A stretch of 64,000 bases of DNA from Pseudomonas tritici (GCF_014268275.3 NZ_CP077084.1:496001-560000); one strand, 5' to 3'; shown: positions 8,893 through 18,099, counted from the first letter of the stretch. Numbers and translations: made by a program. The notes: generated by a model not told the origin, from the letters alone.

Positions 8893-9657
8893 TCACCCAG
8901 GTTCGCAGGGCGACCCGAGAGGGCGGGGACGATAGATCAGCGCAGTCCCGGCCGGGTGGGTTGGCACCTCGGCGGCAATGCGTAAAGTGCGGGCGGGTGC
9001 CCAGCGTGAGTTGTTGCCGACGCGATCCAGAATGCAATAGGTCACCTCCAGCCGGCAGTCGTCGCCGGCTTCGACAATCACCGTCGAAGGCACCCACACC
9101 TGCACCGCCTGGCCGATTTCCCTGGCCTGGATCTTCGGCAGATCCAGGCGCACATCGCCCCAGCGCAGGGTGATGGCATCGCCGGTGGTCATGTTCAGGT
9201 ACGGCTCGATGGTCAGGGGAATACCACGCCGTACCTGGCTGGCGTTGACGCCGCAGCGGCGGATGGTCTCGGGCAGGCCCACGGGGGCGAGGTTGTGGTT
9301 TTCGTCGCGGTACAGGGGCGAGGGTTGGCCGCCAGGGTAGTGGGTCTTTACGCGCACCCGCGTTTCGGCGGAGCGCGCAGGGCCATGGCCGATCTGCATG
9401 ATCTGGTAATGGACCTGAGCCGGTCCATCCAGCACGAAACTTTCCGGCACCCGCAGGTGGGTGAATGCGCCGACCTTGCACGCGGTCACCCGCCGTGAAG
9501 CGGCAAAGCAGTTGTTCCAGAACAGCTCGATCAGGTCGCCTTCATCCATGCCGGGATACGGCGCGATGTCGACCTGCAGGTGTGTGGCGGCCAGGGCATT
9601 GATGCCATTGCCGATGGCCTGGGGCAGTGTCGGGGCAGTGAGCAGGGGGGGCGTCAT
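8893..9657 (-). CDS. Uncharacterised protein with two tandem Ig-like repeats
   Basis: I do not recognise a named family. The protein has 254 residues and starts at the ATG at 9657, which has AAGGAG upstream. Two similar halves can be read: residues near 30-110 open IAPYPGMDEGDLIELFWNN, and residues near 150-235 open IEPYLNMTTGDAITLRWGD. Each half continues into a V-rich beta-like stretch. The layout suggests two Ig/fibronectin-like beta sandwiches. No signal peptide or membrane segment is visible. It lies on the same strand as the SfnB operon, directly upstream of its promoter region. Confidence 0.7.
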   Translation of the reverse strand: MTPPLLTAPTLPQAIGNGINALAATHLQVDIAPYPGMDEGDLIELFWNNCFAASRRVTACKVGAFTHLRVPESFVLDGPAQVHYQIMQIGHGPARSAETRVRVKTHYPGGQPSPLYRDENHNLAPVGLPETIRRCGVNASQVRRGIPLTIEPYLNMTTGDAITLRWGDVRLDLPKIQAREIGQAVQVWVPSTVIVEAGDDCRLEVTYCILDRVGNNSRWAPARTLRIAAEVPTHPAGTALIYRPRPLGSPCEPG

Positions 9658-10027
9658 AAATAATCTCCTTGATACAGCCAGCAGCAATCGTCCCGGACCT
9701 TTGGCGCGGGTGCGCGGGGTGACCGAAATGAACGATTCAGAAAACAGCTGGGATAGGATCCAATCCTCTGAACGCTAGATAAGAGGGTTGGCCAAGGGGC
9801 GTCAATGGCGGCAAAAGGCTAAACGGCGGGTTTGGCGATATTCAGAAGGGTCTGACTGGGGCGGGGATATTCAGGCGGATACGGGGGGATGTTTTACAGG
9901 TTGGAATGAGGACTTCCTGTAGGAACACCCTTGTGTGGGAGCTGGCTTGCCTGCGATAGCATCACCCAGGTGTGACTGCTCTACCGAGGTGTCTGCATCG
10001 CAGGCAAGCCAGCTCCCACACAGGGGT
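9658..10027. other. 370-bp intergenic region between the Ig-like gene and tcyN
   Basis: No convincing open frame on either strand. The first 270 bases are a G-rich non-coding stretch that should hold the promoter of the Ig-like gene (minus strand). The remaining part is the REPIN at 9933-10021, which abuts the tcyN stop codon. Confidence 0.6.
9933..10021. repeat. REPIN (two inverted REP arms)
   Basis: Arms GTGTGGGAGCTGGCTTGCCT and the inverse ending CAGCTCCCACAC enclose a short variable spacer. It lies at the 3' end of the tcyJLN operon, only a few bases from the tcyN stop codon. Confidence 0.9.
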
Positions 10028-10774
10028 TCAGTGCGCCAGAAACTTGCTCAAAAACTGCCGGGTGCGTTCTTCCTTGGGGTTGGCAAACAGCGTCTTGGCT
10101 TCGCCTTGTTCAACGATCACGCCCTTGTCGAAGAAGATCACGCGGTTGGCCACGTCACGGGCAAAGCTCATCTCGTGGGTGACGATGACCATGGTGCGGT
10201 TTTCTTCGGCAAGGCTGCGAATGGTCGCCAGCACTTCGCCCACCAGCTCCGGGTCCAGCGCCGAGGTGGGTTCGTCAAACAGAATCACCTCCGGCTCCAT
10301 GGCCAGTGCACGCGCAATCGCCACGCGCTGTTGCTGGCCACCGGACAAGCGCCGTGGGTAGACATCTTCCTTACCTGCCAGGCCCACCTTGGCCAGCAGT
10401 TTGCGCCCCAGGGTGTCAGCGGCTTCGCGTGGCATCTTCTTGACCACGGTGGGGCCTTCGATGACGTTTTCCAGCGCAGTGCGGTGCGGGAACAGGTTGA
10501 AGCTCTGGAATACAAACCCCACGTGCTGGCGCAGGCGCCGCACCAGGCTTTGTTGCTGGTTGATCGGCCTGCTGGTGTCGATTTCGATGTCGCCTACCTT
10601 GATGCGGCCACTGGTGGGCTGTTCGAGGAAGTTCAGGCAGCGCAGGAAGGTGGTCTTGCCGGAACCGCTGGGGCCGATAATGGCGATGACTTCGCCTTCC
10701 TTGACCTCAAGGTCGATGCCGTTGAGCACCACCTGACCGTTGAATTGTTTGGTCAGTTTTTCAACCACGATCAT
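10028..10774 (-). CDS. tcyN: L-cystine ABC transporter ATP-binding protein TcyN
   Basis: The ATPase subunit of a polar amino acid importer, 248 residues, best matched to the cystine transporter TcyN (YecC). Walker [10 protein letters not shown] (about 33-41), signature LSGGQQQR, Walker [14 protein letters not shown] and the H-loop in IVTHEM are all intact. It follows tcyL by three bases, and the operon order tcyJ-tcyL-tcyN fits the cystine system. Specificity is inferred from sequence style and from dcyD beside it. Confidence 0.9.
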   Translation of the reverse strand: MIVVEKLTKQFNGQVVLNGIDLEVKEGEVIAIIGPSGSGKTTFLRCLNFLEQPTSGRIKVGDIEIDTSRPINQQQSLVRRLRQHVGFVFQSFNLFPHRTALENVIEGPTVVKKMPREAADTLGRKLLAKVGLAGKEDVYPRRLSGGQQQRVAIARALAMEPEVILFDEPTSALDPELVGEVLATIRSLAEENRTMVIVTHEMSFARDVANRVIFFDKGVIVEQGEAKTLFANPKEERTRQFLSKFLAH

Positions 10775-10777
10775 GCT

Positions 10778-11443
10778 TCAGGACTCCAGGTCATGCCGGT
10801 TGACCCGGGCTTCCAGACGATTTTGGAAATACGCCAGGATGCTGACCAGCACCCAGTAGATCAGGGCGGCCGACAGGTACATCGCGAAAATCTCGAACGT
10901 GCGCGCGGACACCAACTGCGCCTGGCGCAGCAGCTCGGGCACTTGGATGGTCGCTGCCAGCGAGGTGTCCTTCACCAGCGATGTAAAGCTGTTACCCAGC
11001 GGTGGCAATGCAGTACGCATCGCCTGCGGCAGGATCGCCCGACGCAGGGTCTGCACACGGGTCATGCCGATACTGGCAGCGGCTTCCCACTGGCCACGCT
11101 CGATAGAGCTGATGGCGGCGCGCAAGGTTTCACAGATATACGCTGCCATGTTCAATGAGAGGCCGATCAACGCGGCGGGAATCGGGTCGAGTTCGATACC
11201 CACTTGCGGCAAGCCGTAATACATCATGAACAGCTGCACCAGCAACGGCGTACCGCGAAAGAACGACACGTAGACGCGGGCGATCCAACTCAGCGTCTTG
11301 AAGCGCGACAAACGCATCAAGGCCAGGCCGAAGCCCAGCACAAAGCCGAAAAACAAACCGCCCAGGCTCAAGATCACGGTGAAGTACACGCCCTGCATCA
11401 AGAAGGGCGTGGAATTCAGGATCAATTGAAACTTTTCTTCCAT
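10778..11443 (-). CDS. tcyL: L-cystine ABC transporter permease TcyL
   Basis: Inner-membrane permease of the His/Glu/Gln/Arg/opine family, 221 residues (E. coli YecS is 222). It contains hydrophobic segments MQGVYFTVILSLGGLFFGFV and MNMAAYICETLRAAI-type regions, and the EAA loop EAAASIGMTRVQTLRRAILPQAMRTALPPLGN. The start codon shares one base with the tcyJ stop (TAATG), a sign of translational coupling. Confidence 0.9.
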   Translation of the reverse strand: MEEKFQLILNSTPFLMQGVYFTVILSLGGLFFGFVLGFGLALMRLSRFKTLSWIARVYVSFFRGTPLLVQLFMMYYGLPQVGIELDPIPAALIGLSLNMAAYICETLRAAISSIERGQWEAAASIGMTRVQTLRRAILPQAMRTALPPLGNSFTSLVKDTSLAATIQVPELLRQAQLVSARTFEIFAMYLSAALIYWVLVSILAYFQNRLEARVNRHDLES

Positions 11444-12243
11444 TATTGGGTGACGTCAGCGTTGAAGTACTTCTCGGAGAGTTTTTTCAACGTGCCGTCT
11501 GCGCGCAGTTTTTCGATGGCCTTGTTGACCGCAGCCAGCAACTCAGGCTCGCCTTTACGCAGGGCTACGCCTGCTTCTTGACGAGAAAACGCGTCACCGG
11601 CAGCGGCGGTGTCCGGGGCTTTTTTGGCGTATTCCAGTGCCGCCAGGCGGTCGATCAGGATGGCGTCGATACGGCCGATGCGCAGGTCCTGGAACTTGGT
11701 TGGGTCATCTTCGTAGGTGCGGATATCAGCGTTCTTGACGTTGGCTTTCACCCACTCCTCGTAATTGGTGCCCAGGCCCACCCCGACCTTTTTACCGGCC
11801 AGGTCGGCAGCAGATTTGATATTGAGTTTGTCTTCGTTCTTCTTCAGTACCAACGCCTGAATCCCGGAAACGGTGTAGGGCTCAGAAAAGTCGTACTTCT
11901 TTTTGCGCTCTTCGGAAATGGTGACTTGGTTGATCACCGCGTCCAGTCGCTTGGATTCCAGTGCGGCCAGGATGCCGTCCCACTTGGTGGCCTGCAGTTT
12001 GACCTTCACGCCCAGCTCCTTGGCCAGCGCTTCGGAAAACTCCACTTCAAAACCCGCGAGCTTGCCGTCTTCCCCTACAAAGCTGAAGGGTGGGTAAGTG
12101 CCTTCCAGACCGACGTTGATGACGCCGGCTTTCTTGATGTTGTTCAGCTGCTCGCCGGCAATTGCCTGGCCCATCAGGCCAGCCCCGAGTGCCAGGCCCA
12201 AAGTGCCGACCAGCAACGTGCGACGGAATACAGAAATAGTCAT
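11443..12243 (-). CDS. tcyJ: Cystine-binding periplasmic protein TcyJ (FliY)
   Basis: Periplasmic solute-binding protein of family 3, 266 residues. A signal peptide is visible (LLVGTLGLALGAGLMGQAIA, cleavage after AIA). The mature part shows GVINVGLEGTYPPFSFVGEDGKLAGFEVE and RLDAVINQVTISEERKKKYDFS, typical of FliY-type cystine or diaminopimelate binders. It is the first gene of tcyJLN. The promoter should lie in the 190-bp gap to dcyD, which carries an AT-rich inverted repeat at 12385-12403. Confidence 0.92.
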   Translation of the reverse strand: MTISVFRRTLLVGTLGLALGAGLMGQAIAGEQLNNIKKAGVINVGLEGTYPPFSFVGEDGKLAGFEVEFSEALAKELGVKVKLQATKWDGILAALESKRLDAVINQVTISEERKKKYDFSEPYTVSGIQALVLKKNEDKLNIKSAADLAGKKVGVGLGTNYEEWVKANVKNADIRTYEDDPTKFQDLRIGRIDAILIDRLAALEYAKKAPDTAAAGDAFSRQEAGVALRKGEPELLAAVNKAIEKLRADGTLKKLSEKYFNADVTQ

Positions 12244-12360
12244 GAAGAGCCCCTGTGTTTTTATGTTGAGCGAAGCAGGTGACGCGGTAGTCGTATCCTG
12301 CCTTAAAGCGCGTAGCGCGTCTTCGCCTACGGCGCGACTATAAAGCTGGTTTTTAAGACT

Positions 12361-12405
12361 TGAAAATAATATAAATATAAATTGATATTCTTTTTTGGAA
12401 TATAT
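12361..12405 (-). promoter_or_regulatory. AT-rich inverted repeat in the tcyJ promoter region
   Basis: An almost pure A+T stretch contains the inverted repeat ATATTC-N7-GAATAT at 12385-12403. Its position about 140 bases upstream of tcyJ, and the shared TTTTTTGGAATAT/TTTTGGGAATAT element with the SfnB promoter region, make it a candidate CysB-type operator. An orphan REP fragment (TGTGGGAGCG, about 12417-12426) sits next to it. Confidence 0.4.
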
Positions 12406-12431
12406 AAAAGATCTAATGTGGGAGCGTTTAT

Positions 12432-13427
12432 TCAGCTGAACACTGAGTCATAGGCAAACAACGCCGGCGCCCCGCCGGTATGCAGGAAAATAATCGGCCC
12501 GTCTTCAAACCGGTTACGGCCGATACCGTCCAGCAAGCCGGCCATGGCCTTGCCAGTGTAGACCGGGTCCAGCAGCAGGCCTTCCTGACTCGCCAATAGC
12601 TTGACCGCAGAAAGGGTGCCGGCGTTCGGTTCGCCATAGCGCGGCCCGAAGTATTCGTCCCACAGGATCACCTTGAACGCTTGCGGGATATCCACACCCA
12701 GCAACTGCGCGGTACGTTCGGCCAAGTCCTGCACTTTCGGGCGCTGGGCTTCGTCGGTACGCGACACGGTGACGCCAATTACGGGCAGGTCTGGCAGCAC
12801 TTCACTCAAGGCCAGGGCGAGGCCGCTGTGGGTCCCCGCACTGCCGGAGGCCAACACCACGGCGGCAAATTCGATGCCGCTGTCTTCGATCTGCGCGGCC
12901 AGCTCAAGCCCGGCGCGTACATAACCCAGGGCGCCCAGGGCATTGGAGCCGCCGATAGGCACCAGGTACGGCTTCTTGCCGCTGCTGCGCAGGCGGTCGG
13001 CGAGGGCATTGAGCTGGTCGTCGACGTTGTCGAGGTTTTCCACCAACTCTACTTTGGCGTCGAACAGGTCAAGCAGCAGGCGGTTGCCATTGCCCAGGTA
13101 GTTGGGGTCGTCGGTACCGGTAGGGTTTTCCAGCAAGGCAACGCAGCCCAGGCCCAGCTTGGCGGCCAGCGCAGCGGTCTGGCGTACGTGATTGGACTGG
13201 ATAGCGCCGGCGGTCACCAGGGTGTCGGCGCCTTGGGCGATGGCATCGGCGGCCAGGTATTCAAGTTTGCGCAGCTTATTGCCGCCCATGGCCAGCGGCG
13301 TGGTGTCGTCGCGCTTGACGTACACATCCCTGCCCAGCCAGGCCGACAGCCGCTCGAGTTTTTCCAGGGCAGTGGCGCCGCCCAGCAATTCCAGGCGGTT
13401 AAAACGGTCGAGCTGTTGTTTGATCAT
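12432..13427 (-). CDS. dcyD: D-cysteine desulfhydrase
   Basis: PLP-dependent enzyme that breaks D-cysteine into pyruvate, ammonia and sulfide, 331 residues (family about 328). The PLP lysine lies in [12 protein letters not shown] (K51), followed by [19 protein letters not shown] and [15 protein letters not shown] close alternative is ACC deaminase, but the sequence and its place beside the cystine importer favour DcyD. In E. coli dcyD sits between fliY and yecS; here it is upstream of tcyJ with its own gap, and divergent from epsC. Confidence 0.88.
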   Translation of the reverse strand: MIKQQLDRFNRLELLGGATALEKLERLSAWLGRDVYVKRDDTTPLAMGGNKLRKLEYLAADAIAQGADTLVTAGAIQSNHVRQTAALAAKLGLGCVALLENPTGTDDPNYLGNGNRLLLDLFDAKVELVENLDNVDDQLNALADRLRSSGKKPYLVPIGGSNALGALGYVRAGLELAAQIEDSGIEFAAVVLASGSAGTHSGLALALSEVLPDLPVIGVTVSRTDEAQRPKVQDLAERTAQLLGVDIPQAFKVILWDEYFGPRYGEPNAGTLSAVKLLASQEGLLLDPVYTGKAMAGLLDGIGRNRFEDGPIIFLHTGGAPALFAYDSVFS

Positions 13428-13592
13428 GGCTACGCACGGTTGATGAGTATGGGGCGACTATAGGCAGGCACTTTTCATCGGGCAACCGACAATCGCTTAT
13501 TCCGGACAGTTCTTAGTATCACACCATTGGTTCTTAAGAGTGGCCCGGGCGCATACCGTAAAGTGATGGCCATTTCGTCAGGAGTGAATACC
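13428..13592. promoter_or_regulatory. Divergent dcyD/epsC promoter region
   Basis: The 165-bp gap between the two divergent start codons contains the A+T-richer stretch CTTATTCCGGACAGTTC (near 13496) and a later TTCTTAAGAG. The TTATTCC half-site recalls the GGAATA element seen ahead of tcyJ and SfnB. No clear sigma-70 pair is assigned. Confidence 0.35.
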
Positions 13593-14519
13593 GTGAGTGA
13601 GCGTTCCAGTCATTGGCAACTACAGACCATCGTCAGCCAACTGCGCGGCGCCCGGGACCAGTGGCGAACGCGCAATGGGCGCTTGAGTGGCGAGCATGGC
13701 GGCCGTGAGTTGCCGTCACGCGAGGCGGTGGCGCAGATTCTCGAAGCACTGTGTGGCGCGCTTTTCCCCATGCGCCTGGGTCCGGTGGACCTGCGTGAAG
13801 AGAGTGAAGATTTTTACGTCGGCCATACCCTCGATGTGGCACTCAATGCTCTGCTTGGTCAAGCGCGCCTGGAGTTGCGCTACGCTGCGCGCCAGGGCGC
13901 CCAGGACGACAGCACTGTCGATGCTCACGCCATCCGGCTGATCCAGGATTTCGCCCTGGCCCTGCCGTCCCTGCGCAGCCTGTTGGACACCGACGTTCTC
14001 GCCGCCTATCACGGCGACCCGGCCGCGCGCAGTGTTGATGAAGTGCTGCTGTGCTATCCGGGGATCCTGGCGGTGATTCACCATCGCCTGGCCCACCACC
14101 TGTACCGCGCCGGCCTACCGCTGTTGGCGCGGATCAGCGCGGAAATTGCCCACTCGGCCACCGGTATTGATATCCACCCCGGCGCGCAGATCGGCCCGAG
14201 TTTCTTTATTGACCACGGCACCGGTGTGGTGATCGGCGAAACCGCGATCATCGGCGAGCGCGTGCGCATCTACCAGGCCGTGACCCTGGGCGCCAAGCGC
14301 TTCCCGGCCGATGAAGATGGGCAGTTGCAGAAGGGCCACCCACGCCATCCGATTGTCGAGGACGACGTGGTGATTTACGCCGGGGCGACCATCCTGGGAC
14401 GCATCACCATTGGCAAAGGCTCAACCATCGGCGGCAACGTGTGGTTGACTCGCAGTGTGCCGGCGGGGGCGAACCTGACGCAGGCGAACCTGCAGCACGA
14501 TGACGGCACGCAAAAGTAA
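13593..14519 (+). CDS. epsC: Serine O-acetyltransferase, EpsC/SrpH type
   Basis: Makes O-acetyl-L-serine from serine and acetyl-CoA, the acceptor for sulfide in cysteine synthesis. The C-terminal half has the left-handed beta-helix hexapeptide pattern (GIDIHPGAQIGPSFFIDHGTG then VVIGETAIIGERVRIYQAV), with catalytic-type His and Asp in FIDHGTG. The N-terminal helical domain is longer than in E. coli CysE, as usual for the EpsC/SrpH group (308 residues here). GTG at 13593 has CAGGAG seven bases upstream; an ATG at 13566 lacks a ribosome site. Confidence 0.88.
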   Translation: MSERSSHWQLQTIVSQLRGARDQWRTRNGRLSGEHGGRELPSREAVAQILEALCGALFPMRLGPVDLREESEDFYVGHTLDVALNALLGQARLELRYAARQGAQDDSTVDAHAIRLIQDFALALPSLRSLLDTDVLAAYHGDPAARSVDEVLLCYPGILAVIHHRLAHHLYRAGLPLLARISAEIAHSATGIDIHPGAQIGPSFFIDHGTGVVIGETAIIGERVRIYQAVTLGAKRFPADEDGQLQKGHPRHPIVEDDVVIYAGATILGRITIGKGSTIGGNVWLTRSVPAGANLTQANLQHDDGTQK

Positions 14520-14885
14520 ACGCGTCAGCCGTCAAGCCGACTCAGTGACAGGCGGGTTTGCTCGCGCAACCATTCGTTGCGCCGCGCGGCCAGGTCGTTA
14601 TAGACCCGGTCGTAGAGCGGCACATATTGCTTGGCGTTTTCTGATCTTTCCTCGGGTTATGTGCTGAACGTTTTGTCATCTCCGCCCGTCATACCTTTCC
14701 CTGAGCTAGTGTAGGAATTGTCTACCGCTCGGCCCTGCGATTAGTCCCAGACCGCCTATCCATGTTTAACTTGAATGCTCGTTCAAGTTAAACCCGGTGG
14801 TTCGCTGCCCGCTCACAACAGGAGGCTTACCTTTGCTGAGTCCGTTATTTACAGCCACATCCCTCATCGTCGGGGTGCATCGTTC
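14520..14885. other. 366-bp gap between epsC and betT
   Basis: It holds a gene remnant on the minus strand (14525-14656) and then about 230 bases of A+T-richer sequence that should contain the betT promoter. A palindromic CTTGAATGCTCGTTCAAG at about 14770 (arms CTTGAA/TTCAAG) could be an operator, for example for a BetI-like TetR protein (speculative). Confidence 0.5.
14525..14656 (-). pseudogene. C-terminal remnant of an unidentified protein gene
   Basis: A 43-codon frame without a usable start reads like genuine protein: NAKQYVPLYDRVYNDLAARR then NEWLREQTRLSLSRLDG before TGA. An in-frame stop and non-coding sequence lie directly upstream, so only the tail of a once longer gene appears to survive. 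The family is uncertain; the tail loosely recalls the C-termini of FGGY-type sugar kinases. Confidence 0.4.
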
Positions 14886-16886
14886 ATGAGTGCATCGTCC
14901 ACCCCCGCAAGCGGCCTGGTGCGCATGAATGCGCCGGTCTTCTACTTTGCCGCCAGCTTCATCCTGCTGTTCGGCATCACGGTCATCGCTATTCCGCAAC
15001 AGGCCGGCGCCTGGCTGCTGGCGGCGCAAAACTGGGCGGCCAATACGGTCGGCTGGTACTACATGCTGGCGATGACCCTGTATCTGGTCTTCGTGGTGGT
15101 CACCGCGCTATCGGGCTACGGCAAGATAAAACTCGGTGCCGACCACGACGAGCCCGAATTCAGTTACCTGTCCTGGGCCGGCATGCTCTTCGCCGCCGGG
15201 ATCAGCATCACGCTGTTCTTCTTCTGCGTGTCCGAGCCGCTGACGCACTTGGTGCAACCGCCTCAGGGCGCGCCGATGAACGCCGATGCCGCGCGCCAGG
15301 CCATGCAGGTGCTGTTTCTGCACTGGGGCCTGCACGGCTGGGGCGTGTTCGCCTTTGTCGGTATGGCCTTGGCGTATTTCGCCTACCGGCATAACCTGCC
15401 GCTGGCGTTGCGTTCGGCGCTGTACCCGCTGATCGGCAAGCGCATCAATGGCCCCATCGGTTACGCGGTGGATGGCTTCGGCATTATCGCCACGGTGTTC
15501 GGCCTCGGCGCCGACATGGGCTTTGGGGTGTTGCACCTCAACTCCGGTCTCGATTACCTGTTCGGCATTGCTCATACCCAATGGATTCAGGTCGGCCTGA
15601 TCACACTGATGATGGGCGCCGCGATCCTGGTCGCCGTCTCCGGCGTCGACAAGGGCGTGCGGGTGATGTCCGACATCAACATGCTGCTGGCCTGTGCGCT
15701 GCTGCTGTTCGTACTGTTCGCCGGGCCCACCCAGCATTTGCTCAACACCCTGATCCAGAACATCGGTGACTACTTGGGCGCCTTGCCGACCAAGAGTTTC
15801 GACGTGTATGCCTACGACAAACCCAGCGACTGGCTGGGCGGTTGGACGGTGTTCTACTGGGCCTGGTGGATTGCATGGTCGCCGTTCGTGGGCCTGTTCA
15901 TCGCACGCATTTCCCGTGGCCGGACCATCCGCGAATTCGTGTTCGGCGTGCTGCTGATCCCGCTGGGCTTCACCCTGGCGTGGATGTCGATCTTCGGCAA
16001 CAGCGCCATCGACCAGGTGCTCAACCACGGGCTGACCGCACTCGGTCAGTCGGCCATCAATGACCCGTCGATGAGCCTCTACCTGCTGCTGGAAACCTAC
16101 CCGTGGAGCAAAACCGTCATCGCGGTCACGGTGTTTATCAGCTTCGTGTTCTTCGTCACGTCGGCCGACTCCGGCACCGTGGTGCTCTCAACCCTGTCGT
16201 CCAAGGGCGGCAACGCCGACGAAGATGGGCCGAAATGGCTGCGGGTGTTCTGGGGCGCGATGACCGGGCTGGTCACCAGTGCCTTGCTGTTTGCCGGCAG
16301 CATCGACTCGCTTAAATCTGCGGTGGTGCTGACCTCGTTGCCGTTCTCGATGATCCTGCTGCTGATGATGTGGGGGCTGCACAAGGCGTTCTACCTCGAA
16401 TCGCAGAAGCAGATCGCTCAACTGCATTCGCTGGCGCCGGTGTCGGGTTCACGCAAGGGCACAGGCGGCTGGCGCCAGCGCTTGAGTCAGGCCGTGCATT
16501 TCCCGTCACGGGATGAGGTGTACCGGTTCCTTGAGACCACGGTGCGCCCGGCGATTGAAGAGGTGACGGCGGTGTTCGTCGAAAAAGGCCTCAGGGTTGT
16601 CACCCAGCCCGATCCGTCCAACGACAGCGTCAGCCTGGAAATCGGCCACGGCGAGGAACATCCGTTCGTTTATCAGGTGCAGATGCGTGGCTATTTCACG
16701 CCGTCATTTGCACGCGGTGGAATGGGTTCCAAGCAGCTCAACAACCGTCGCTACTACCGGGCGGAAGTGCACTTGAGCGAGGGCAGCCAGGACTACGATC
16801 TGGTCGGCTACACCAAGGAGCAGATCATCAACGACATTCTCGACCAGTACGAGCGGCACCTGCAGTTCCTGCATTTGGTGCGCTGA
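14886..16886 (+). CDS. betT: Choline/betaine BCCT-family transporter BetT
   Basis: A high-affinity choline transporter of the BCCT family, 666 residues, with 12 predicted membrane segments. Diagnostic stretches are NAPVFYFAASFILLFG, YSLSWAGMLFAAGI-like FSYLSWAGMLFAAGISITLF, and the substrate-site aromatic region GWTVFYWAWWIAWSPFVGLFIARISRGRT. The last about 130 residues form a hydrophilic cytoplasmic tail, as in osmoregulated BetT proteins. ATG 14886 is chosen because the upstream in-frame part (from 14775) is unlike family N-termini. It ends before a strong terminator at 16983. Confidence 0.9.
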   Translation: MSASSTPASGLVRMNAPVFYFAASFILLFGITVIAIPQQAGAWLLAAQNWAANTVGWYYMLAMTLYLVFVVVTALSGYGKIKLGADHDEPEFSYLSWAGMLFAAGISITLFFFCVSEPLTHLVQPPQGAPMNADAARQAMQVLFLHWGLHGWGVFAFVGMALAYFAYRHNLPLALRSALYPLIGKRINGPIGYAVDGFGIIATVFGLGADMGFGVLHLNSGLDYLFGIAHTQWIQVGLITLMMGAAILVAVSGVDKGVRVMSDINMLLACALLLFVLFAGPTQHLLNTLIQNIGDYLGALPTKSFDVYAYDKPSDWLGGWTVFYWAWWIAWSPFVGLFIARISRGRTIREFVFGVLLIPLGFTLAWMSIFGNSAIDQVLNHGLTALGQSAINDPSMSLYLLLETYPWSKTVIAVTVFISFVFFVTSADSGTVVLSTLSSKGGNADEDGPKWLRVFWGAMTGLVTSALLFAGSIDSLKSAVVLTSLPFSMILLLMMWGLHKAFYLESQKQIAQLHSLAPVSGSRKGTGGWRQRLSQAVHFPSRDEVYRFLETTVRPAIEEVTAVFVEKGLRVVTQPDPSNDSVSLEIGHGEEHPFVYQVQMRGYFTPSFARGGMGSKQLNNRRYYRAEVHLSEGSQDYDLVGYTKEQIINDILDQYERHLQFLHLVR

Positions 16887-16982
16887 GGCGAAGGACCGCG
16901 CATTTACGTCATTGGACCGTACCACTCTGACAAGACTTTGCTGTAAAAAGAAAGGGCAGAGTTAAGCGATTCAGCTGGTTAA

Positions 16983-17018
16983 AAGGCCTGGGAATATCGT
17001 TATTCCCAGGCCTTATTT
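16983..17018. terminator. Strong intrinsic terminator after betT
   Basis: A perfect 14-bp stem, AAGGCCTGGGAATA paired with TATTCCCAGGCCTT around a TCGT loop, followed by a short T-rich tail. It separates betT from the aldo-keto reductase gene. Confidence 0.8.
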
Positions 17019-17041
17019 GCCTACGTCCAAGAGAGGATTCG

Positions 17042-18079
17042 ATGACTTACATTGCTGCCGAAAACCGCTATGAATCTATTCCGTACCGCCGCGTAGGCCG
17101 CAGTGGATTGGTGCTGCCTGCACTGTCCCTGGGGCTGTGGCACAACTTTGGCGACAGCACTCCGATCGACACCCAGCGCGCCCTGCTGCGCACCGCGTTC
17201 GACCTGGGGATCAACCACTTCGACCTGGCCAACAACTACGGCCCGCCCTACGGCAGCGCCGAGATCAACTTCGGCCGTTTGCTGCGCGAAGACTTCAAGC
17301 ACTACCGTGATGAACTGATCATTTCCAGCAAAGCCGGCTGGGACATGTGGCCTGGCCCCTACGGCCAGGGCGGCGGTTCGCGCAAATACGTGCTGGCCAG
17401 CCTCGACCAGAGCCTGCAACGCCTGGGCGTCGACTACGTGGATATCTTCTACTCCCACCGTTTTGACGCCGACACCCCATTGGAAGAAACCGCCAGCGCC
17501 CTCGCCACCGCCGTGCAACAAGGCAAGGCGTTGTACATCGGTATTTCCTCCTACTCCGGGGTAAAAACCCGCGAAATGGCGGCCTTGCTCAAAGAGTGGA
17601 AAGTGCCGCTGCTCATCCACCAGCCGGCCTACAACTTGCTCAACCGTTGGGTCGAAAAAGACCTGCTGGACACCACCGAGGCGCTCGGTGCCGGGGTGAT
17701 TGCCTTCACACCACTGGCCCAGGGTTTGCTGACTGACAAGTACCTCAACGGTGTACCGGCGGATGCGCGGGTCAATCGCCCGGGCGGTGGTTCGTTGCAG
17801 GCCAAGCACCTGTCCGAAGAAAACATCGCTCATGTGCGGGCGCTTAATGAAATCGCCCAGCGTCGTGGTCAGAGCCTTGCGCAATTGGCGTTGGCTTGGA
17901 CGTTGCGTGATCCACGGGTGACCAGCGCGTTGATCGGTGCGAGCCGGCCGGAGCAGATTATCGAGAACGTCGGGGCGTTGAAGAATTTGAGCTTCAGTGC
18001 AGAGGAATTGGCGGAGATTGATCGGTTTGCGCAGGAAGGCGGGATCAACTTGTGGGAAAAGCCATCCACCGCTGAATAA
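17042..18079 (+). CDS. Aldo-keto reductase, YghZ/Gpr type (L-glyceraldehyde 3-phosphate reductase family)
   Basis: NADPH-dependent reductase of the AKR14 (YghZ) group, 345 residues. The catalytic tetrad can be read: Asp and Tyr in HFDLANNYGPPYG, Lys in ISSKAGWDMWPGPYG, His in IFYSHRFD. A cofactor-site motif appears near the end (ALIGASRPEQIIENV). Family members reduce L-glyceraldehyde 3-phosphate or methylglyoxal; the substrate here is not established. AGAGAGG lies upstream of the ATG. It follows the betT terminator and has its own unit. Confidence 0.85.
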   Translation: MTYIAAENRYESIPYRRVGRSGLVLPALSLGLWHNFGDSTPIDTQRALLRTAFDLGINHFDLANNYGPPYGSAEINFGRLLREDFKHYRDELIISSKAGWDMWPGPYGQGGGSRKYVLASLDQSLQRLGVDYVDIFYSHRFDADTPLEETASALATAVQQGKALYIGISSYSGVKTREMAALLKEWKVPLLIHQPAYNLLNRWVEKDLLDTTEALGAGVIAFTPLAQGLLTDKYLNGVPADARVNRPGGGSLQAKHLSEENIAHVRALNEIAQRRGQSLAQLALAWTLRDPRVTSALIGASRPEQIIENVGALKNLSFSAEELAEIDRFAQEGGINLWEKPSTAE

Positions 18080-18099
18080 CCGGACACACCTGGGTAAAT

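Noticed and set aside
10028..10774. Assigning the ABC ATPase to arginine or histidine transport
   Set aside because: Such ATPases are similar, but the FliY-like binding protein and adjacent D-cysteine desulfhydrase favour cystine.
12432..13427. ACC deaminase instead of D-cysteine desulfhydrase
   Set aside because: The families are close, but the neighbouring cystine importer and overall sequence style favour DcyD; an assay would be decisive.
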